Positions 1 through 11,573 are shown, counted from the first letter of the stretch. The stretch: 64,000 nucleotides of DNA from Chryseobacterium sp. T16E-39 (GCF_002216065.1 NZ_CP022282.1:2914001-2978000); one strand, 5' to 3'. The notes: generated by a model not told the origin, from the sequence alone. Program-made: numbers and translations.

Positions 1-132
1 ACAAGAAACTTCGGAATCTCTATTAATTACAAAATACCAACTAAAAACAAATTGGCTAAAGAAGATCCGAATATTCTGAATAGTACGAAGAAGGAAGATA
101 ATGGAGGGGTGATGCAGCAGGATAGTAAGTAA
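1..132 (+). CDS. C-terminal end of an outer-membrane beta-barrel protein (partial)
   Basis: The first 43 codons are open in frame 1 and end in TAA at 130-132; the 5' part lies outside the window. The peptide has an alternating aromatic/hydrophobic strand, NFGISINYKIP, followed by a polar tail. That is how the last strand of TonB-receptor-like or OMP_b-brl barrel proteins of Bacteroidota often looks. Function beyond an outer-membrane barrel cannot be told from this piece. It is convergent with the thiamine operon, with a shared terminator between them. Confidence 0.5.
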   Translation, partial: TRNFGISINYKIPTKNKLAKEDPNILNSTKKEDNGGVMQQDSK

Positions 133-284
133 AAAAGCGAAATCGCGGATTTGCGAAAGGGCGAAATTGTTAAATCGTTCAATTGTAAATTTGATTTAGG
201 ACATATTTGTCATTTCAATGGAGGAGAAATCTTTTGATAATTGAGTTGATTACATTGCCTACTAAAGTAAAGAATTAAAATAAA

Positions 285-318
285 AATGAGGCAGTATGAA
301 TATTCTTACTGCCTCATT
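285..318. terminator. Bidirectional intrinsic terminator
   Basis: A perfect 12-bp inverted repeat (285-296 with 307-318) has a 10-base loop, is preceded by an A-run and followed by a T-rich stretch. It sits between the convergent barrel gene (ending 132) and thiF (ending 337), so it probably terminates both. Confidence 0.8.
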
Positions 319-336
319 TATTTAAAACAATATAAT

Positions 337-1053
337 TTAAAAATCGATGGTTTGAAACCTCCATTCTAATGTATCAATAAGGGTCAGTTGATTGATATTT
401 AAAGGTAAATCTGTAATTATTTTTAAGGTGAGATGTGCCATCATACTTCCCACAATCCCCGGTAACGAACCCAAAACACCTAAACTATCACAATCTGGAA
501 GATTTTCCTCAGATGGAGATTCAGGAAAGATATCTCTTAAATTCTTACTTCTATTGTAATTGAATATAGCTACCTGACCAGAAAATCCTAATATACTTCC
601 ATAAACCAAAGGTTTTTCTAATTTCACACAGGTATCATTAATTAAATATCGGGTGGTAAAATTATCCGATCCGTCCACAACAATATCATATTCGGAGATT
701 ATCTTTTCAATATTTGATGGTATTATTTTTTCTTCGATAGGAACAACATTCACATGATGGTTAAGGTTTTCGACAAAACTAATTGCGCTTTTTACTTTTG
801 AAAACCCAATACTCTTTTCATTATGAATAACCTGTCGGTTCAGATTATGTAATTCCACAAAGTCAAAATCTGCAATCCCCAGTTTCCCAACTCCCGCAGC
901 AGCCAAATACTGAATTACAGGACTTCCTAATCCGCCAGCACCTACAACAAGTACTTTTGCGTTTAAGATCTTCCTTTGTCCTGAAGTGCCTATCTCATCA
1001 ATGAATATCTGTCGGCTATATCTTGAAAACATTTTTTCGCTATCCATGATCAT
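337..1053 (-). CDS. thiF: ThiF-type adenylyltransferase for ThiS
   Basis: An E1-like enzyme of the ThiF/MoeB/HesA family (238 aa). It should adenylate the C-terminal glycine of ThiS so that sulfur can be loaded for thiazole formation. Visible motifs are the nucleotide-binding loop GAGGLG (residues 38-43), R73 in NLNRQ, K86, D130 in DGSDN, and a conserved Cys in PDCDSLGVLG (C188). The two CxxC zinc pairs of E. coli ThiF and MoeB are absent; the first would lie near residues 165-175, where NYNRSKNLRDIFP stands instead. It is the last gene of the thiamine operon, 3 bases after thiH, and that context favours ThiF over MoeB. Confidence 0.9.
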   Translation of the reverse strand: MIMDSEKMFSRYSRQIFIDEIGTSGQRKILNAKVLVVGAGGLGSPVIQYLAAAGVGKLGIADFDFVELHNLNRQVIHNEKSIGFSKVKSAISFVENLNHHVNVVPIEEKIIPSNIEKIISEYDIVVDGSDNFTTRYLINDTCVKLEKPLVYGSILGFSGQVAIFNYNRSKNLRDIFPESPSEENLPDCDSLGVLGSLPGIVGSMMAHLTLKIITDLPLNINQLTLIDTLEWRFQTIDF

Positions 1054-1056
1054 CTT

Positions 1057-2175
1057 TTAAAAACCGCTATACACTGAATCCCAGTCTTTCATTACAGGAT
1101 CATATCCTGAACTTCTGATCATATTTTGAATAACTTGCATGCTTCTTTCATCACTGGTCTCAAATTGTTCAAGAGATTGCGGATCTACAGCATACCCCCC
1201 CGGATTGGTTTTTGAACCCGCACTCATAGAAGTAGCACCAAGCGAAACAATATGATTCCTGAAATTCTCATTTTCTCTGGTAGAAATTGATATTTCAAGA
1301 TCTTCATTCCAAATCCGATAAGCACAGATAAGCTGTAACAGATCTTTATCTTCCATGATAAAATTGGGCTCAATAATGCCTTCTGCCGGTCTTAGCCTAG
1401 GAAACGAAACCGAAAATTTACTCTTCCAGTATTCTTTTTGAAGGTAATCGATATGCGCTGCATTGAAAAAGCTGTCAACTCTCCAGTCTTCAAGCCCAAG
1501 TAAAACCCCTAAGCCCATTTTATGTATTCCAGCTCTGCCTACTCTATCCGGTGTATCCAGGCGAAATTGAAAATTTGATTTTTTCCCTTTTGGATGATAC
1601 TGCTTGTACACTTCCTGATGATAGGTCTCCTGATACACCAGAATAGAATGAACTCCTTCCTGGTGTAATAATCTGTATTCATCTTCTGACAGAGGTTGCA
1701 CTTCAATAGAAATATTGGCAAAATGAGTTTTTAATAAACGAACCGCATTTAGAAAATAGTCAATTCCGACAGTCTTATTCGCTTCACCACTTACCAATAA
1801 TACGTGATTCACTCCCATCGTTTTGAGAACCGAAGCCTCTATCAGGATCTCCGTATCAGAAAGCGTTTTTCTTTTCAGTTTATTATCTAAACTAAAGCCA
1901 CAATATGTACAAATATTCTGACACTCATTACTAAGATAAAGAGGAGCATATAACTGTATGACTTTACCAAATCGCTTTTGGGTAATAGCTCTTGTCATAC
2001 CAGCCATTACCTCCAACTTTGAAGAGGCTGCTTTTGAAATCAGATTAAGAAAGTCATCAAGTGTTCTTTGCCTTTTTTGCAAGCTGTATTCTACATCAGA
2101 TAAAGTGACATTCTCCAGCTTCCGTCTGATATCATTCCATTCATAGGATGTAAAAACTTCCTCAAAATTATTCAT
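1057..2175 (-). CDS. thiH: 2-iminoacetate synthase ThiH
   Basis: Radical SAM enzyme (372 aa) that cleaves tyrosine to p-cresol and dehydroglycine, the glycine-derived unit of the thiazole ring. The radical SAM cluster motif C-X3-C-X2-C is at C85, C89 and C92 (CQNICTYC), inside a TIM-barrel-like domain. The C-terminal GSKTNPGGY stretch is typical of ThiH. No thiO is seen in the window, so the tyrosine route is the likely source of dehydroglycine. It lies between thiG (13-base gap) and thiF (3-base gap) in the TPP-riboswitch operon. An oxygen-sensitive Fe-S enzyme is normal for ThiH also in aerobes. Confidence 0.95.
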   Translation of the reverse strand: MNNFEEVFTSYEWNDIRRKLENVTLSDVEYSLQKRQRTLDDFLNLISKAASSKLEVMAGMTRAITQKRFGKVIQLYAPLYLSNECQNICTYCGFSLDNKLKRKTLSDTEILIEASVLKTMGVNHVLLVSGEANKTVGIDYFLNAVRLLKTHFANISIEVQPLSEDEYRLLHQEGVHSILVYQETYHQEVYKQYHPKGKKSNFQFRLDTPDRVGRAGIHKMGLGVLLGLEDWRVDSFFNAAHIDYLQKEYWKSKFSVSFPRLRPAEGIIEPNFIMEDKDLLQLICAYRIWNEDLEISISTRENENFRNHIVSLGATSMSAGSKTNPGGYAVDPQSLEQFETSDERSMQVIQNMIRSSGYDPVMKDWDSVYSGF

Positions 2176-2188
2176 TCTGTAATCTTAT

Positions 2189-2962
2189 TTATTCAAATAA
2201 AAATGAAGTCAGGGGACTTGATGCTTCTGCATGAGAACTAATTGCTCCTAGTCCTGCTTCATAGGCTCTTCTTCCTGCAATGACCCCTTCTTTAAAAGCC
2301 AATGCCATCCTGATAGGGTCTTTTGCCACAGCAATAGCAGTATTAACCAGAACAGCATCAGCTCCTATCTCCATCGCTTTTGCCGCATCAGATGGTGCTC
2401 CTATTCCGGCATCAACGACTACAGGAACTTTACTCTGACTGATAATAATTTCAAGAAAATCTAATGTACGAAGGCCTTTATTAGTCCCAATCGGAGCGCC
2501 TAATGGCATTACCACAGCTGTTCCTGCATCTTCAAGACGCTTACATAAAACCGGATCCGCGTGGATATAAGGCATTACGATAAAACCAAGTTTAGCAAGT
2601 TCTTCCGTTGCATATAATGTTTCGATAGGGTCTGGTAGTAAATATTTAGGATCAGGATGTATTTCCAGTTTCACCCAGTTCGTTTCCAAAGCCTCTCTTG
2701 CCAATTGAGCCGCTAAAACAGCTTCCTTAGCGGTACGTGCTCCTGATGTGTTGGGTAATAAATGGGTGTTTGTAGGCTTTAGCGCCTGAAGCAAATCGTC
2801 ATCTTGTGAATGAGCATCAATCCTTTTTAGTGCCATCGTCACCATATTACTTTCCGATGCAATGATAGATTGGGTCATTTCTGCTAAATTCCCGAATTTA
2901 CCCGTTCCAAGGAAAAGGCGTGATTCAAAATTTCTGTCTGATATTGTTAGTATTTGATTCAT
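2189..2962 (-). CDS. thiG: Thiazole synthase ThiG
   Basis: TIM-barrel enzyme (257 aa) that builds the thiazole phosphate carboxylate from deoxyxylulose 5-phosphate, dehydroglycine and ThiS thiocarboxylate. The N-terminal LFLGTGKF motif and the Schiff-base lysine K98 in WVKLEIHPD are visible, as are glycine-rich phosphate loops such as [17 protein letters not shown]. Length is normal for the family. Its start overlaps the thiE stop by four bases (ATGA), which suggests translational coupling. Confidence 0.96.
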   Translation of the reverse strand: MNQILTISDRNFESRLFLGTGKFGNLAEMTQSIIASESNMVTMALKRIDAHSQDDDLLQALKPTNTHLLPNTSGARTAKEAVLAAQLAREALETNWVKLEIHPDPKYLLPDPIETLYATEELAKLGFIVMPYIHADPVLCKRLEDAGTAVVMPLGAPIGTNKGLRTLDFLEIIISQSKVPVVVDAGIGAPSDAAKAMEIGADAVLVNTAIAVAKDPIRMALAFKEGVIAGRRAYEAGLGAISSHAEASSPLTSFLFE

Positions 2963-3579
2963 TTGAATGATTTTATAAATTCATTTGCTATGGATGGCTG
3001 ATTGGTTATCTGCCCAGAGACAGCTACTCCATAGATTCCAATTTGCTGTAATAATTCTATATCTTCAAGGCGTACTCCTCCTATTGCGAAAATCATTGGA
3101 ATATCAACTGATCTTGCTTTTAAGTCCTGAATTAATTGCTGATAGCCTTCAAAACCTAAAATCGGACTTAATTTTTCTTTGGTCTCCGTGAACCTTAAAG
3201 GACCTAAGCCTATATAATCGCAGGGTTCCTGGATTCTTTGAAGAACATGTTGTAAAGTATTAGCCGTTCCACCAATGAGTTTATTTGATCCTAAGATTTG
3301 TCTTGCTTTAAGTATGGAGTCATCATTTAATCCTAAATGCACTCCATCCGCTTCAATTTCTTTTGCTAATTGGATATGGTCATTAATAATACATTTTGCC
3401 TGATACTCATTACACAACAGTCTGGCTTTTTCACATAATTCAACCAACTCACTTTCAGATGCATTTTTCCACCGGACTTGAATCCATTTTACACCTGCAT
3501 CTAAAGCATTGTAAATATTGAATTCCTGTTCTTCTTTTGTTTTCCCCTGGGAGATATATTGTAATTTTTCCTTGATCAA
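2959..3579 (-). CDS. thiE: Thiamine-phosphate synthase
   Basis: This enzyme (206 aa) joins HMP pyrophosphate and thiazole phosphate to thiamine phosphate. The catalytic set of genuine ThiE is present: Q34, R36 and K38 in QVRWK, N66/D67 in IINDH, and the pyrophosphate-binding [12 protein letters not shown] segment with K134. The phosphate loop AIGGV lies near the C-terminus. It is one of two ThiE-like proteins encoded in tandem, and by motif content it is the true synthase. It overlaps thiG by four bases and begins 3 bases after the preceding gene. Confidence 0.93.
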   Translation of the reverse strand: MIKEKLQYISQGKTKEEQEFNIYNALDAGVKWIQVRWKNASESELVELCEKARLLCNEYQAKCIINDHIQLAKEIEADGVHLGLNDDSILKARQILGSNKLIGGTANTLQHVLQRIQEPCDYIGLGPLRFTETKEKLSPILGFEGYQQLIQDLKARSVDIPMIFAIGGVRLEDIELLQQIGIYGVAVSGQITNQPSIANEFIKSFK

Positions 3580-3582
3580 TTT

Positions 3583-6011
<2,429 letters not shown>

Positions 6012-6021
6012 TTATATAGGA

Positions 6022-6228
6022 TTAACCGCCCTGCGTGGCAGTGATAATTAAAATTGAGTCGTTTTCCTGAAGTAAAGTATTCTGCCAGGATGAAATAGGA
6101 ATAATACTATTGTTTAGAGCAACAGCAATTCCTTTTTTTCGGCCGGGAGCCTCCAAAGCCATTAATGCCTCCAGGTTTTCCGGCGGGACATTGAAAATTT
6201 TTCGGGTGTGGTTGATTATAAGTTCCAT
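6022..6228 (-). CDS. thiS: Sulfur carrier protein ThiS
   Basis: A 68-aa ubiquitin-fold protein ending in the required Gly-Gly (ATQGG). ThiF adenylates this end and it then carries the thiocarboxylate sulfur to ThiG. Internal features such as ALNNSIIP match the ThiS family. It is the first gene after the TPP aptamer; the ATG at 6228 lies about 70 bases from the aptamer's 3' end, enough room for an expression platform. Confidence 0.93.
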   Translation of the reverse strand: MELIINHTRKIFNVPPENLEALMALEAPGRKKGIAVALNNSIIPISSWQNTLLQENDSILIITATQGG

Positions 6229-6300
6229 TCCAAGTTTTTGTTAAACAAATCACTTTAGGAATGGCTATAATTGTACAATAGAATGTACAACAAAAAGTCA

Positions 6301-6381
6301 TCTCACTTTTCCCTACGCTGGTATGATCCAGATCAGGTTCAAAGGGTAAAGTCTCAGTCTGTTTGTACACAGACACCCCTA
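6301..6381 (-). promoter_or_regulatory. TPP riboswitch (THI element)
   Basis: On the minus strand the segment reads GGGGTGTCTG, then CTGAGA, then ACCCTTTGAACCTGATC, then a CAGCGTAGGGAA end. These are the conserved bases of the thiamine pyrophosphate aptamer, in the right order. It is placed between a recognisable promoter and thiS, so TPP should repress the whole thiS-to-thiF operon. Confidence 0.96.
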
Positions 6382-6391
6382 AAGTATGGAG

Positions 6392-6422
6392 CGAAGTTAG
6401 TTATTTTTTCAGAATGAGCAAA
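6392..6422 (-). promoter_or_regulatory. Promoter of the thiamine operon
   Basis: Minus-strand TTTG at 6422-6419 and TAACTTCG at 6399-6392 are separated by 19 bases. This fits the Bacteroidota consensus TTTG-N19-TAnnTTTG with one mismatch. The aptamer begins about 11 bases downstream, as expected for a riboswitch leader. Confidence 0.7.
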
Positions 6423-6444
6423 ACTTCAACCCCTTTATTAAAAT

Positions 6445-6482
6445 AAAAAAGTCTGCTATCACCAGAATAACAGACTTTTTTA
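6445..6482 (-). terminator. Intrinsic terminator after the RluA-type gene
   Basis: A-rich tract, GTCTG stem (6451-6455) paired with CAGAC (6471-6475) extended by flanking A/T pairs, and a T-run at 6476-6481. It lies between the pseudouridine synthase gene (ending 6505) and the thiamine promoter and could work in both directions. Confidence 0.75.
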
Positions 6483-6504
6483 TTTTTAAGAAAAGCAATG
6501 TATA

Positions 6505-7185
6505 TTACATTTCCTCACAAGCTCTCCAGATCGCATCATTCTGTGGAACAGGTGCTACAATCTCAATCTCTTCTTTGGTGACAGGGTGGATAAATTTCAG
6601 CATTCTTGCATGAAGATTTATTCCTCCGTCGGGATTAGACCTTGGTGCACCATACTTTAAATCTCCCTTAATAGGAACTCCAATTTTGGATAATTGTGCA
6701 CGGATCTGATGATGTCTTCCTGTTTCCAGATCAATCTCAAGAAGCATATAATTATCAAGGGTCTTAATAACATTATAGGTTAAAATCGCCTCTTTTGCTC
6801 CATCAGTAACCTTTGGAAAAACGATAGCCTTATTATTCTTTTCGTTTTTCTTCAGATAATGAACCAATCTCTGATTATGCGGGATCATTTCCTTAGAAAC
6901 GACTGCCCAATATGTTTTTTCGACCTCTCTGTTCTTCACCATTTGAGTAAGACGCGAAAGAGCTTTTGAGGTTTTAGCATAAATGACCAATCCGGAAGTA
7001 GGACGGTCTATACGATGTACCAAACCGAGAAAAACATTTCCCGGTTTAGCATCTCTTTTTTTTATAAAGCTTTTAATTAATTCTAATAGTGATTCATCAC
7101 CGGTTTTGTCACCTTGTACAAGCTGACCCACTTTTTTATTTACAACCAAAAGATGGTTGTCTTCATAAGCAATCTGCTCCTCCAT
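6505..7185 (-). CDS. RluA-family pseudouridine synthase
   Basis: Converts uridine to pseudouridine in rRNA or tRNA; the exact target cannot be told. The 226-aa protein contains the family signature VHRIDRPTSGL with the catalytic aspartate D60, then a DLETGRHHQIRAQL segment and KGDLKYG. There is no N-terminal S4 RNA-binding domain: the catalytic domain starts almost at once, as in the short RluA/TruC-like group. It ends a three-gene minus-strand group panB, membrane protein, this gene, with a 6-base gap upstream. Confidence 0.9.
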   Translation of the reverse strand: MEEQIAYEDNHLLVVNKKVGQLVQGDKTGDESLLELIKSFIKKRDAKPGNVFLGLVHRIDRPTSGLVIYAKTSKALSRLTQMVKNREVEKTYWAVVSKEMIPHNQRLVHYLKKNEKNNKAIVFPKVTDGAKEAILTYNVIKTLDNYMLLEIDLETGRHHQIRAQLSKIGVPIKGDLKYGAPRSNPDGGINLHARMLKFIHPVTKEEIEIVAPVPQNDAIWRACEEM

Positions 7186-7191
7186 TTTAGT

Positions 7192-7515
7192 TTAGTTTAC
7201 CTGTCTTCTATTGGATAAAGAAAGAATAATTCCTCCTAAAAGCCCAAGTGTTTTCATTCCTGCCAGTCTTGATTCTAATGGCAAAAATGCCCCTACAATA
7301 CAAAGACCCGCAGCAGCATACATTGGGTAGACAAAATTTCTGTTCGACAGAAAAGGCGCCTGAATAGCAAAACTGATCCCTATGATGATATAGAATACTC
7401 TTTTAGAAAGAAGATCATTAACTTCTGGTGAAAAGAAATTGAACCAACCTATTGCTAAGCAGATTAAAGCAACAACGGAAATAATCCCCTGTATCGTTTG
7501 TTGATTATCTCTCAT
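7192..7515 (-). CDS. Small integral membrane protein of unknown function
   Basis: A 107-aa hydrophobic protein with about four predicted membrane spans (roughly residues 9-28, 41-58, 64-80 and 88-101) and a basic C-terminus (SNRRQ). No catalytic motif is visible and I do not recognise the family. Its start overlaps the panB stop (TAATG), and the RluA-type gene follows after 6 bases, so it is probably co-transcribed and translationally coupled to panB. Confidence 0.75.
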   Translation of the reverse strand: MRDNQQTIQGIISVVALICLAIGWFNFFSPEVNDLLSKRVFYIIIGISFAIQAPFLSNRNFVYPMYAAAGLCIVGAFLPLESRLAGMKTLGLLGGIILSLSNRRQVN

Positions 7516-8330
7516 TAATAACTTTCTTTATCATTTGGAAAACTCACATCTTTTACATCTTTTACATACTGTGCAACCGCGCCTGTAATTTCTGTATAAA
7601 GATCAAGATATCTTCTTAGGAATTTTGGACTGAATCCCTGATTCATTCCTACCATATCATGGTAAACCAAAACCTGGCCGTCACAGTCAGGGCCTGCGCC
7701 AATCCCAATTGTAGGAATAGAGATACTTTCAGATACTTTTTTAGCCAAATCGGCTGGAATTTTTTCTAAAACAACAGAAAAACATCCAAGTTCTTCTAAA
7801 AGCTGCGCATCACTGATCAGTTTTTCAGCCTCTGCTTCATCTTTTGCTCTTACTTTGTAAGTCCCGAATTTATAGATAGATTGTGGTGTTAATCCTAAAT
7901 GTCCCATTACCGGAATTCCCGCATTAACGATTTTCTTGATTGATTTTGAAATTTCTTTACCTCCTTCAATTTTTACACCATGAGCTCCGCCCTCTTTCAT
8001 CATTCTTACAGCAGATTCCAATGCCTTTTCCGGATTACTCTGATAACTACCAAATGGTAAATCAGCAATTACTAATGCTCTGTCTACTCCACGGGCAACA
8101 CTCTGAGCATGATAAATCATCTGATCCAAAGTGATTGGTAAAGTAGTTTCAAAACCAGCCATCACATTGGCAGCAGAATCTCCGATTAAAATAGCATCAA
8201 CACCTCCCGCATCTACCATCTTCGCCGTTGTAAAATCATAGGCTGTAAGCATTGTTATTTTTTCCTTGTCGAATTTCATTTTACGCAAGGTTTCAGTCGT
8301 AACTTTTTTAATTTCAGAATGAACAGACAT
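7515..8330 (-). CDS. panB: 3-methyl-2-oxobutanoate hydroxymethyltransferase
   Basis: First step of pantothenate synthesis: transfers a hydroxymethyl group from 5,10-methylene-tetrahydrofolate to alpha-ketoisovalerate, giving ketopantoate. The 271-aa TIM barrel has the metal-binding residues D51 (in GDSAANV), D90 (in IADLPFGSY) and E122, and the catalytic glutamate E189 in VLEKIP. TAYDF at residues 29-33 and TIGIGAG also match the family. No panC or panD is in this window. It starts the short operon with the membrane protein and the RluA-type enzyme. Confidence 0.97.
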   Translation of the reverse strand: MSVHSEIKKVTTETLRKMKFDKEKITMLTAYDFTTAKMVDAGGVDAILIGDSAANVMAGFETTLPITLDQMIYHAQSVARGVDRALVIADLPFGSYQSNPEKALESAVRMMKEGGAHGVKIEGGKEISKSIKKIVNAGIPVMGHLGLTPQSIYKFGTYKVRAKDEAEAEKLISDAQLLEELGCFSVVLEKIPADLAKKVSESISIPTIGIGAGPDCDGQVLVYHDMVGMNQGFSPKFLRRYLDLYTEITGAVAQYVKDVKDVSFPNDKESY

Positions 8331-8356
8331 AATGTATCTATTTTTTAAAAGTTAAA

Positions 8357-8376
8357 AAGTCGGCTTGCGCCGACTT
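8357..8376 (-). terminator. Intrinsic terminator after the Crp/Fnr-like gene
   Basis: An 8-bp GC-rich stem (AAGTCGGC paired with GCCGACTT) has a TTGC loop and, on the minus strand, a T-rich tail. It follows the regulator's stop at 8391 and precedes panB. Confidence 0.8.
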
Positions 8377-8390
8377 AAATTTTGTATGGT

Positions 8391-9104
8391 TTATAAAACT
8401 ACGTGACCTAGTTTCATTAGTTTGTCGTGATTGAGAATTTTGATATTTCTACCGTCCACCTCTATGAGATCATCCTGTTTGAATTCAGAGATCAAACGAA
8501 TAGCACTCTCTGTTGCTGTACCAATAATATTGGCAATTTCTTCTCTGGTCAGAGAAATTTTGATAAAACCTTCCGGATCAACCCCTAATTTCTGCTCCAG
8601 GAGCAATAAAATTTCAGCTAATCTTTCTCTTACTGTTTTTTGGGCAAGGAAGGTAATCGTATTTGAAGACTCTCCCAATTCATAAGCAATCTTCTGAAGC
8701 ATTACGAAAGATAATTGAGAATCTACCTCTAAAAGATACATGAAAACATCAGCAGGTAGAAAAGTACATTCAATATCAGTCATTGCTTCAGCCTTAGCCT
8801 GAAAATTTTCTCCACAAAGTAAAGATCGGTAACCAATGATATCGCCTTCTTTAATAAATCTTAAGATCTGATCTTTTCCAAAAGCTCCTGATTTCGAAAG
8901 TTTAGCTGCTCCATTTTCTAAAAAGTACACTCCTTTTGGAGTTTCACCATCTTCAAAAATAGTATCGTGTTTTTGAAAATTTAATTTCTTCTTTGTGCTA
9001 ATGTATTTTTCAAAATCTGCGCTTGAAAGTCTTTCCTTAAAAGATTTATCATTAAAAACTCTGGCGAACCTCTCTTCAATTGCAATCTGTTGTTCCTGCG
9101 ACAT
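8391..9104 (-). CDS. Crp/Fnr-family transcription regulator next to the cbb3 locus
   Basis: A 237-aa regulator. Residues about 25-120 form a cyclic-nucleotide-binding-like beta-roll and the C-terminal 80 residues form a winged helix-turn-helix (LTREEIANIIGTATESAIRL). There is no N-terminal cysteine cluster, so it is not a classic Fe-S FNR; only two Cys are present, mid-domain. I chose the ATG at 9104. A longer reading to 9224 would run across the promoter and into the divergent ccoI gene and adds residues foreign to the family. Divergence from ccoI suggests control of the oxidase genes; this is inference. Confidence 0.88.
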   Translation of the reverse strand: MSQEQQIAIEERFARVFNDKSFKERLSSADFEKYISTKKKLNFQKHDTIFEDGETPKGVYFLENGAAKLSKSGAFGKDQILRFIKEGDIIGYRSLLCGENFQAKAEAMTDIECTFLPADVFMYLLEVDSQLSFVMLQKIAYELGESSNTITFLAQKTVRERLAEILLLLEQKLGVDPEGFIKISLTREEIANIIGTATESAIRLISEFKQDDLIEVDGRNIKILNHDKLMKLGHVVL

Positions 9105-9123
9105 TTTAATATGACATTTATCA

Positions 9124-9155
9124 CAAAAATAGAACATTTTAAATCGATAAACAAA
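9124..9155 (-). promoter_or_regulatory. Promoter of the Crp/Fnr-like gene
   Basis: Minus-strand TTTG (9155-9152), 20 bases, then TATTTTTG (9131-9124), an exact TAnnTTTG box. The ATG at 9104 lies about 20 bases further. This supports the shorter start for the regulator. Confidence 0.7.
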
Positions 9156-9166
9156 AAAAATTGTTA

Positions 9167-9174
9167 TAATTTTG
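9167..9174 (+). promoter_or_regulatory. -7 element of the ccoI promoter
   Basis: TAATTTTG is an exact TAnnTTTG box that ends 14 bases before the ccoI ATG, so the leader would be only a few bases long. No TTTG is seen at the expected -33 place, which may mean the promoter depends on an activator, possibly the divergent Crp/Fnr-like protein. Confidence 0.55.
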
Positions 9175-9188
9175 TACCTCAATAATTT

Positions 9189-11573
9189 ATGGAGGTGAAC
9201 GAGAACTGTTTTCATTGTGGTCAAGGCATAGAAAAAGAAAGAATTCTTTTTGACGAAAAAACTTTTTGTTGCAATGGTTGCAGATCGGTTTACGAAATTC
9301 TGAATACCAACAATCTAAGTAATTTTTACGAATTAAATAAAAGAGCAGGGATTCGTCCGAGTGATGAAAACTCTTCTCAGTTCGATTATTTAGACACTCC
9401 GGAAATCTTTGAAAAAGTCACTGATTTCTCGGAAGGAAACACCAGTTTAGTCACCTTCAAAGTTCCTGTAATACACTGTTCTTCATGCATCTGGCTATTG
9501 GAAAGCCTTCATACCTTAAATAGTGGGATTAAATATTCTCAGGTTAATTTTACAAGAAAGACCTTACAAGTTTCATTCAACCATAACGATCTAAAATTAA
9601 GCGAACTAGCTAAATTCCTAACCAATCTTGGATACAAACCGGTTATCAGTTTGGAAACAGCGGAAAAGAATGTTGACCATCTTGACAAATCACTTCTTGT
9701 CAAGCTTGCTATCGCCGGGTTTGCATTCGGTAACGGAATGTTCCTGGCCTTCCCGGAATACATTGGAGGCGAGGATTATTGGATGCAGCATTACAAAGGT
9801 CTTTTCAGAACATTGATGTTTTTGCTTGCCGTTCCTGTAGTTTTTTATTCTGCTTCAGATTATTACAAATCAGCATGGTACGGTTTAAAAAATAAAATTG
9901 TTAATATCGACGTTCCGATCGTTCTAGGAATTTTTGTCCTTTTCGGACGAAGTGCCTACGAAGTACTTACGAATTATGGGCCTGGTTATTTCGATACTCT
10001 GTGCGGACTTTTATTCTTTATGCTTTTAGGAAAAACCTTTCAGAAAAGAACGTACAGTGCACTATCTTACGATCGTGATTATAAATCATTTTATCCTATC
10101 GCTGTAACTAAAGTTGACTTTAATGGAAAACAGGATAATATTTTACTTTCTGAAATTAAAGTAGGAGACCGAATTCTTGTTAGAAATCAGGAAATCATCC
10201 CAGTAGACGCCATTCTGATCAATGGAGAGGGAAATATTGACAATAGTTTTATTACCGGAGAAAGCGAAAGCATCAGCAAACAGCCGGGAGACAAGATTTT
10301 TGCGGGCGGAAAACAAATCGGATCATCTCTTGAGCTTGAAGTTATAAAAGATGTTGACCAGAGCTACCTTACCCAACTCTGGAATAAAGAAGCATTCAAG
10401 AAATACGAAACCGGGCTGGACACCCTTACTAACAATATAAGTAAATACTTCACCTTTATTATATTGGGAATCGCTTTGGTATCAGGAATTTATTGGTCAT
10501 TCATTGATCTTGAAAAAATGTTCCAGGTCGTTTCAGCGATATTGATAATTGCTTGTCCTTGCGCACTCGCACTTTCTGCTCCATTTACGTTTGGGCACAT
10601 TATGAGAATCCTTGGTAGAAATAAATTCTATGTAAAGGATACTTTGACCATTGAAAAAATTGCAAAAATTGACACACTCGTATTTGACAAAACAGGAACT
10701 ATTACCCACAGAAAGAAAACCAATATCAAATACGACGGCTCACAAATATCTGAGTTTGATTTACTGAACATTAAAACATTACTAAAAAACTCAAATCATC
10801 CTCTTTCAAAATCATTGTATGAGTTCATTGATGTAAATGATGATTATTTTCCCGTTGACAACTTCCAGGAGATTTCAGGAAAGGGTTATGAAGCCAATGT
10901 ACGAGGAAGTAACTATAAAATCGGGTCTGCTAAATATAATGACCAGGAGTCTAAAAATCTTGAAACAGCGGTTTATATAAGCAAAAATGGCGCGTTTTTA
11001 GGTAAATTCATTTTCAAGAATGAATACAGAGGCCATCTTAAAAATTTATTTAAATCCCTTACCAACTATAAAATCTTTATCTTAAGCGGAGACAACTCTT
11101 CTGAAGAAGGTCAATTAAAAGACATCATTCCAAATTGTAAGGCAATGGCTTTCAACCAAAGCCCTGAAGATAAACTTAATTACATTAAACAGCTACAGGA
11201 TCAAAATCACAGAGTAGCCATGCTTGGAGATGGTTTAAATGACGCCGGAGCATTAAAGCAAAGTAATGTGGGTATCGCAATCGCTGATGACACCAATAGC
11301 TTCACCCCTTCTTCCGATGTTATTATGAATGGTGACAAAGTCGTTACTTTAGACAGATACCTGAACGTCTGCAAAGGTTCGATAACAATTGTGAAAATGA
11401 CATTCATAATCAGCTTTCTGTACAATATAGTAGGTTTAAGTTACGCTGTTACAGGGCATATGCACCCGCTCTTCGCAGCGATAATCATGCCAATAAGTTC
11501 AATCACTGTAGTTGCTTTTACTACAATTTCAACCTGGATCCTGGGTCGGAAATACTTTACCAAAGAGGCGTAG
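9189..11573 (+). CDS. ccoI: Copper-translocating P-type ATPase for cbb3 oxidase assembly
   Basis: A P1B-type ATPase (794 aa) of the CcoI/FixI kind, which moves copper for assembly of the CuB site. In order: an N-terminal Cys-rich putative metal-binding domain (C7, C10, C27, C28, C31), a heavy-metal domain with HCSSC (C97/C100), membrane spans, the actuator TGES (356-359), the membrane CPC motif (456-458), the phosphorylated D500 in DKTGT, an HP motif (SNHPL) and the hinge GDGLNDAGA. The N-terminal zinc-finger-like domain and the position ahead of ccoS-ccoNOQP support CcoI over a general CopA. Confidence 0.93.
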   Translation: MEVNENCFHCGQGIEKERILFDEKTFCCNGCRSVYEILNTNNLSNFYELNKRAGIRPSDENSSQFDYLDTPEIFEKVTDFSEGNTSLVTFKVPVIHCSSCIWLLESLHTLNSGIKYSQVNFTRKTLQVSFNHNDLKLSELAKFLTNLGYKPVISLETAEKNVDHLDKSLLVKLAIAGFAFGNGMFLAFPEYIGGEDYWMQHYKGLFRTLMFLLAVPVVFYSASDYYKSAWYGLKNKIVNIDVPIVLGIFVLFGRSAYEVLTNYGPGYFDTLCGLLFFMLLGKTFQKRTYSALSYDRDYKSFYPIAVTKVDFNGKQDNILLSEIKVGDRILVRNQEIIPVDAILINGEGNIDNSFITGESESISKQPGDKIFAGGKQIGSSLELEVIKDVDQSYLTQLWNKEAFKKYETGLDTLTNNISKYFTFIILGIALVSGIYWSFIDLEKMFQVVSAILIIACPCALALSAPFTFGHIMRILGRNKFYVKDTLTIEKIAKIDTLVFDKTGTITHRKKTNIKYDGSQISEFDLLNIKTLLKNSNHPLSKSLYEFIDVNDDYFPVDNFQEISGKGYEANVRGSNYKIGSAKYNDQESKNLETAVYISKNGAFLGKFIFKNEYRGHLKNLFKSLTNYKIFILSGDNSSEEGQLKDIIPNCKAMAFNQSPEDKLNYIKQLQDQNHRVAMLGDGLNDAGALKQSNVGIAIADDTNSFTPSSDVIMNGDKVVTLDRYLNVCKGSITIVKMTFIISFLYNIVGLSYAVTGHMHPLFAAIIMPISSITVVAFTTISTWILGRKYFTKEA

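Noticed and set aside
337..1053. The adenylyltransferase as MoeB rather than ThiF
   Set aside because: No molybdopterin genes are near, and it closes an otherwise complete thiamine operon that includes thiS.
9105..9188. An FNR or Crp-type binding palindrome between the regulator and ccoI
   Set aside because: I could not find a convincing TTGAT-N4-ATCAA-like site; only promoter boxes are clear.
9105..9224. Longer N-terminus for the Crp/Fnr-like regulator starting at 9224
   Set aside because: It would cover the divergent promoters and the first codons of ccoI, and the added residues do not resemble the family; the ATG at 9104 has a fitting promoter.
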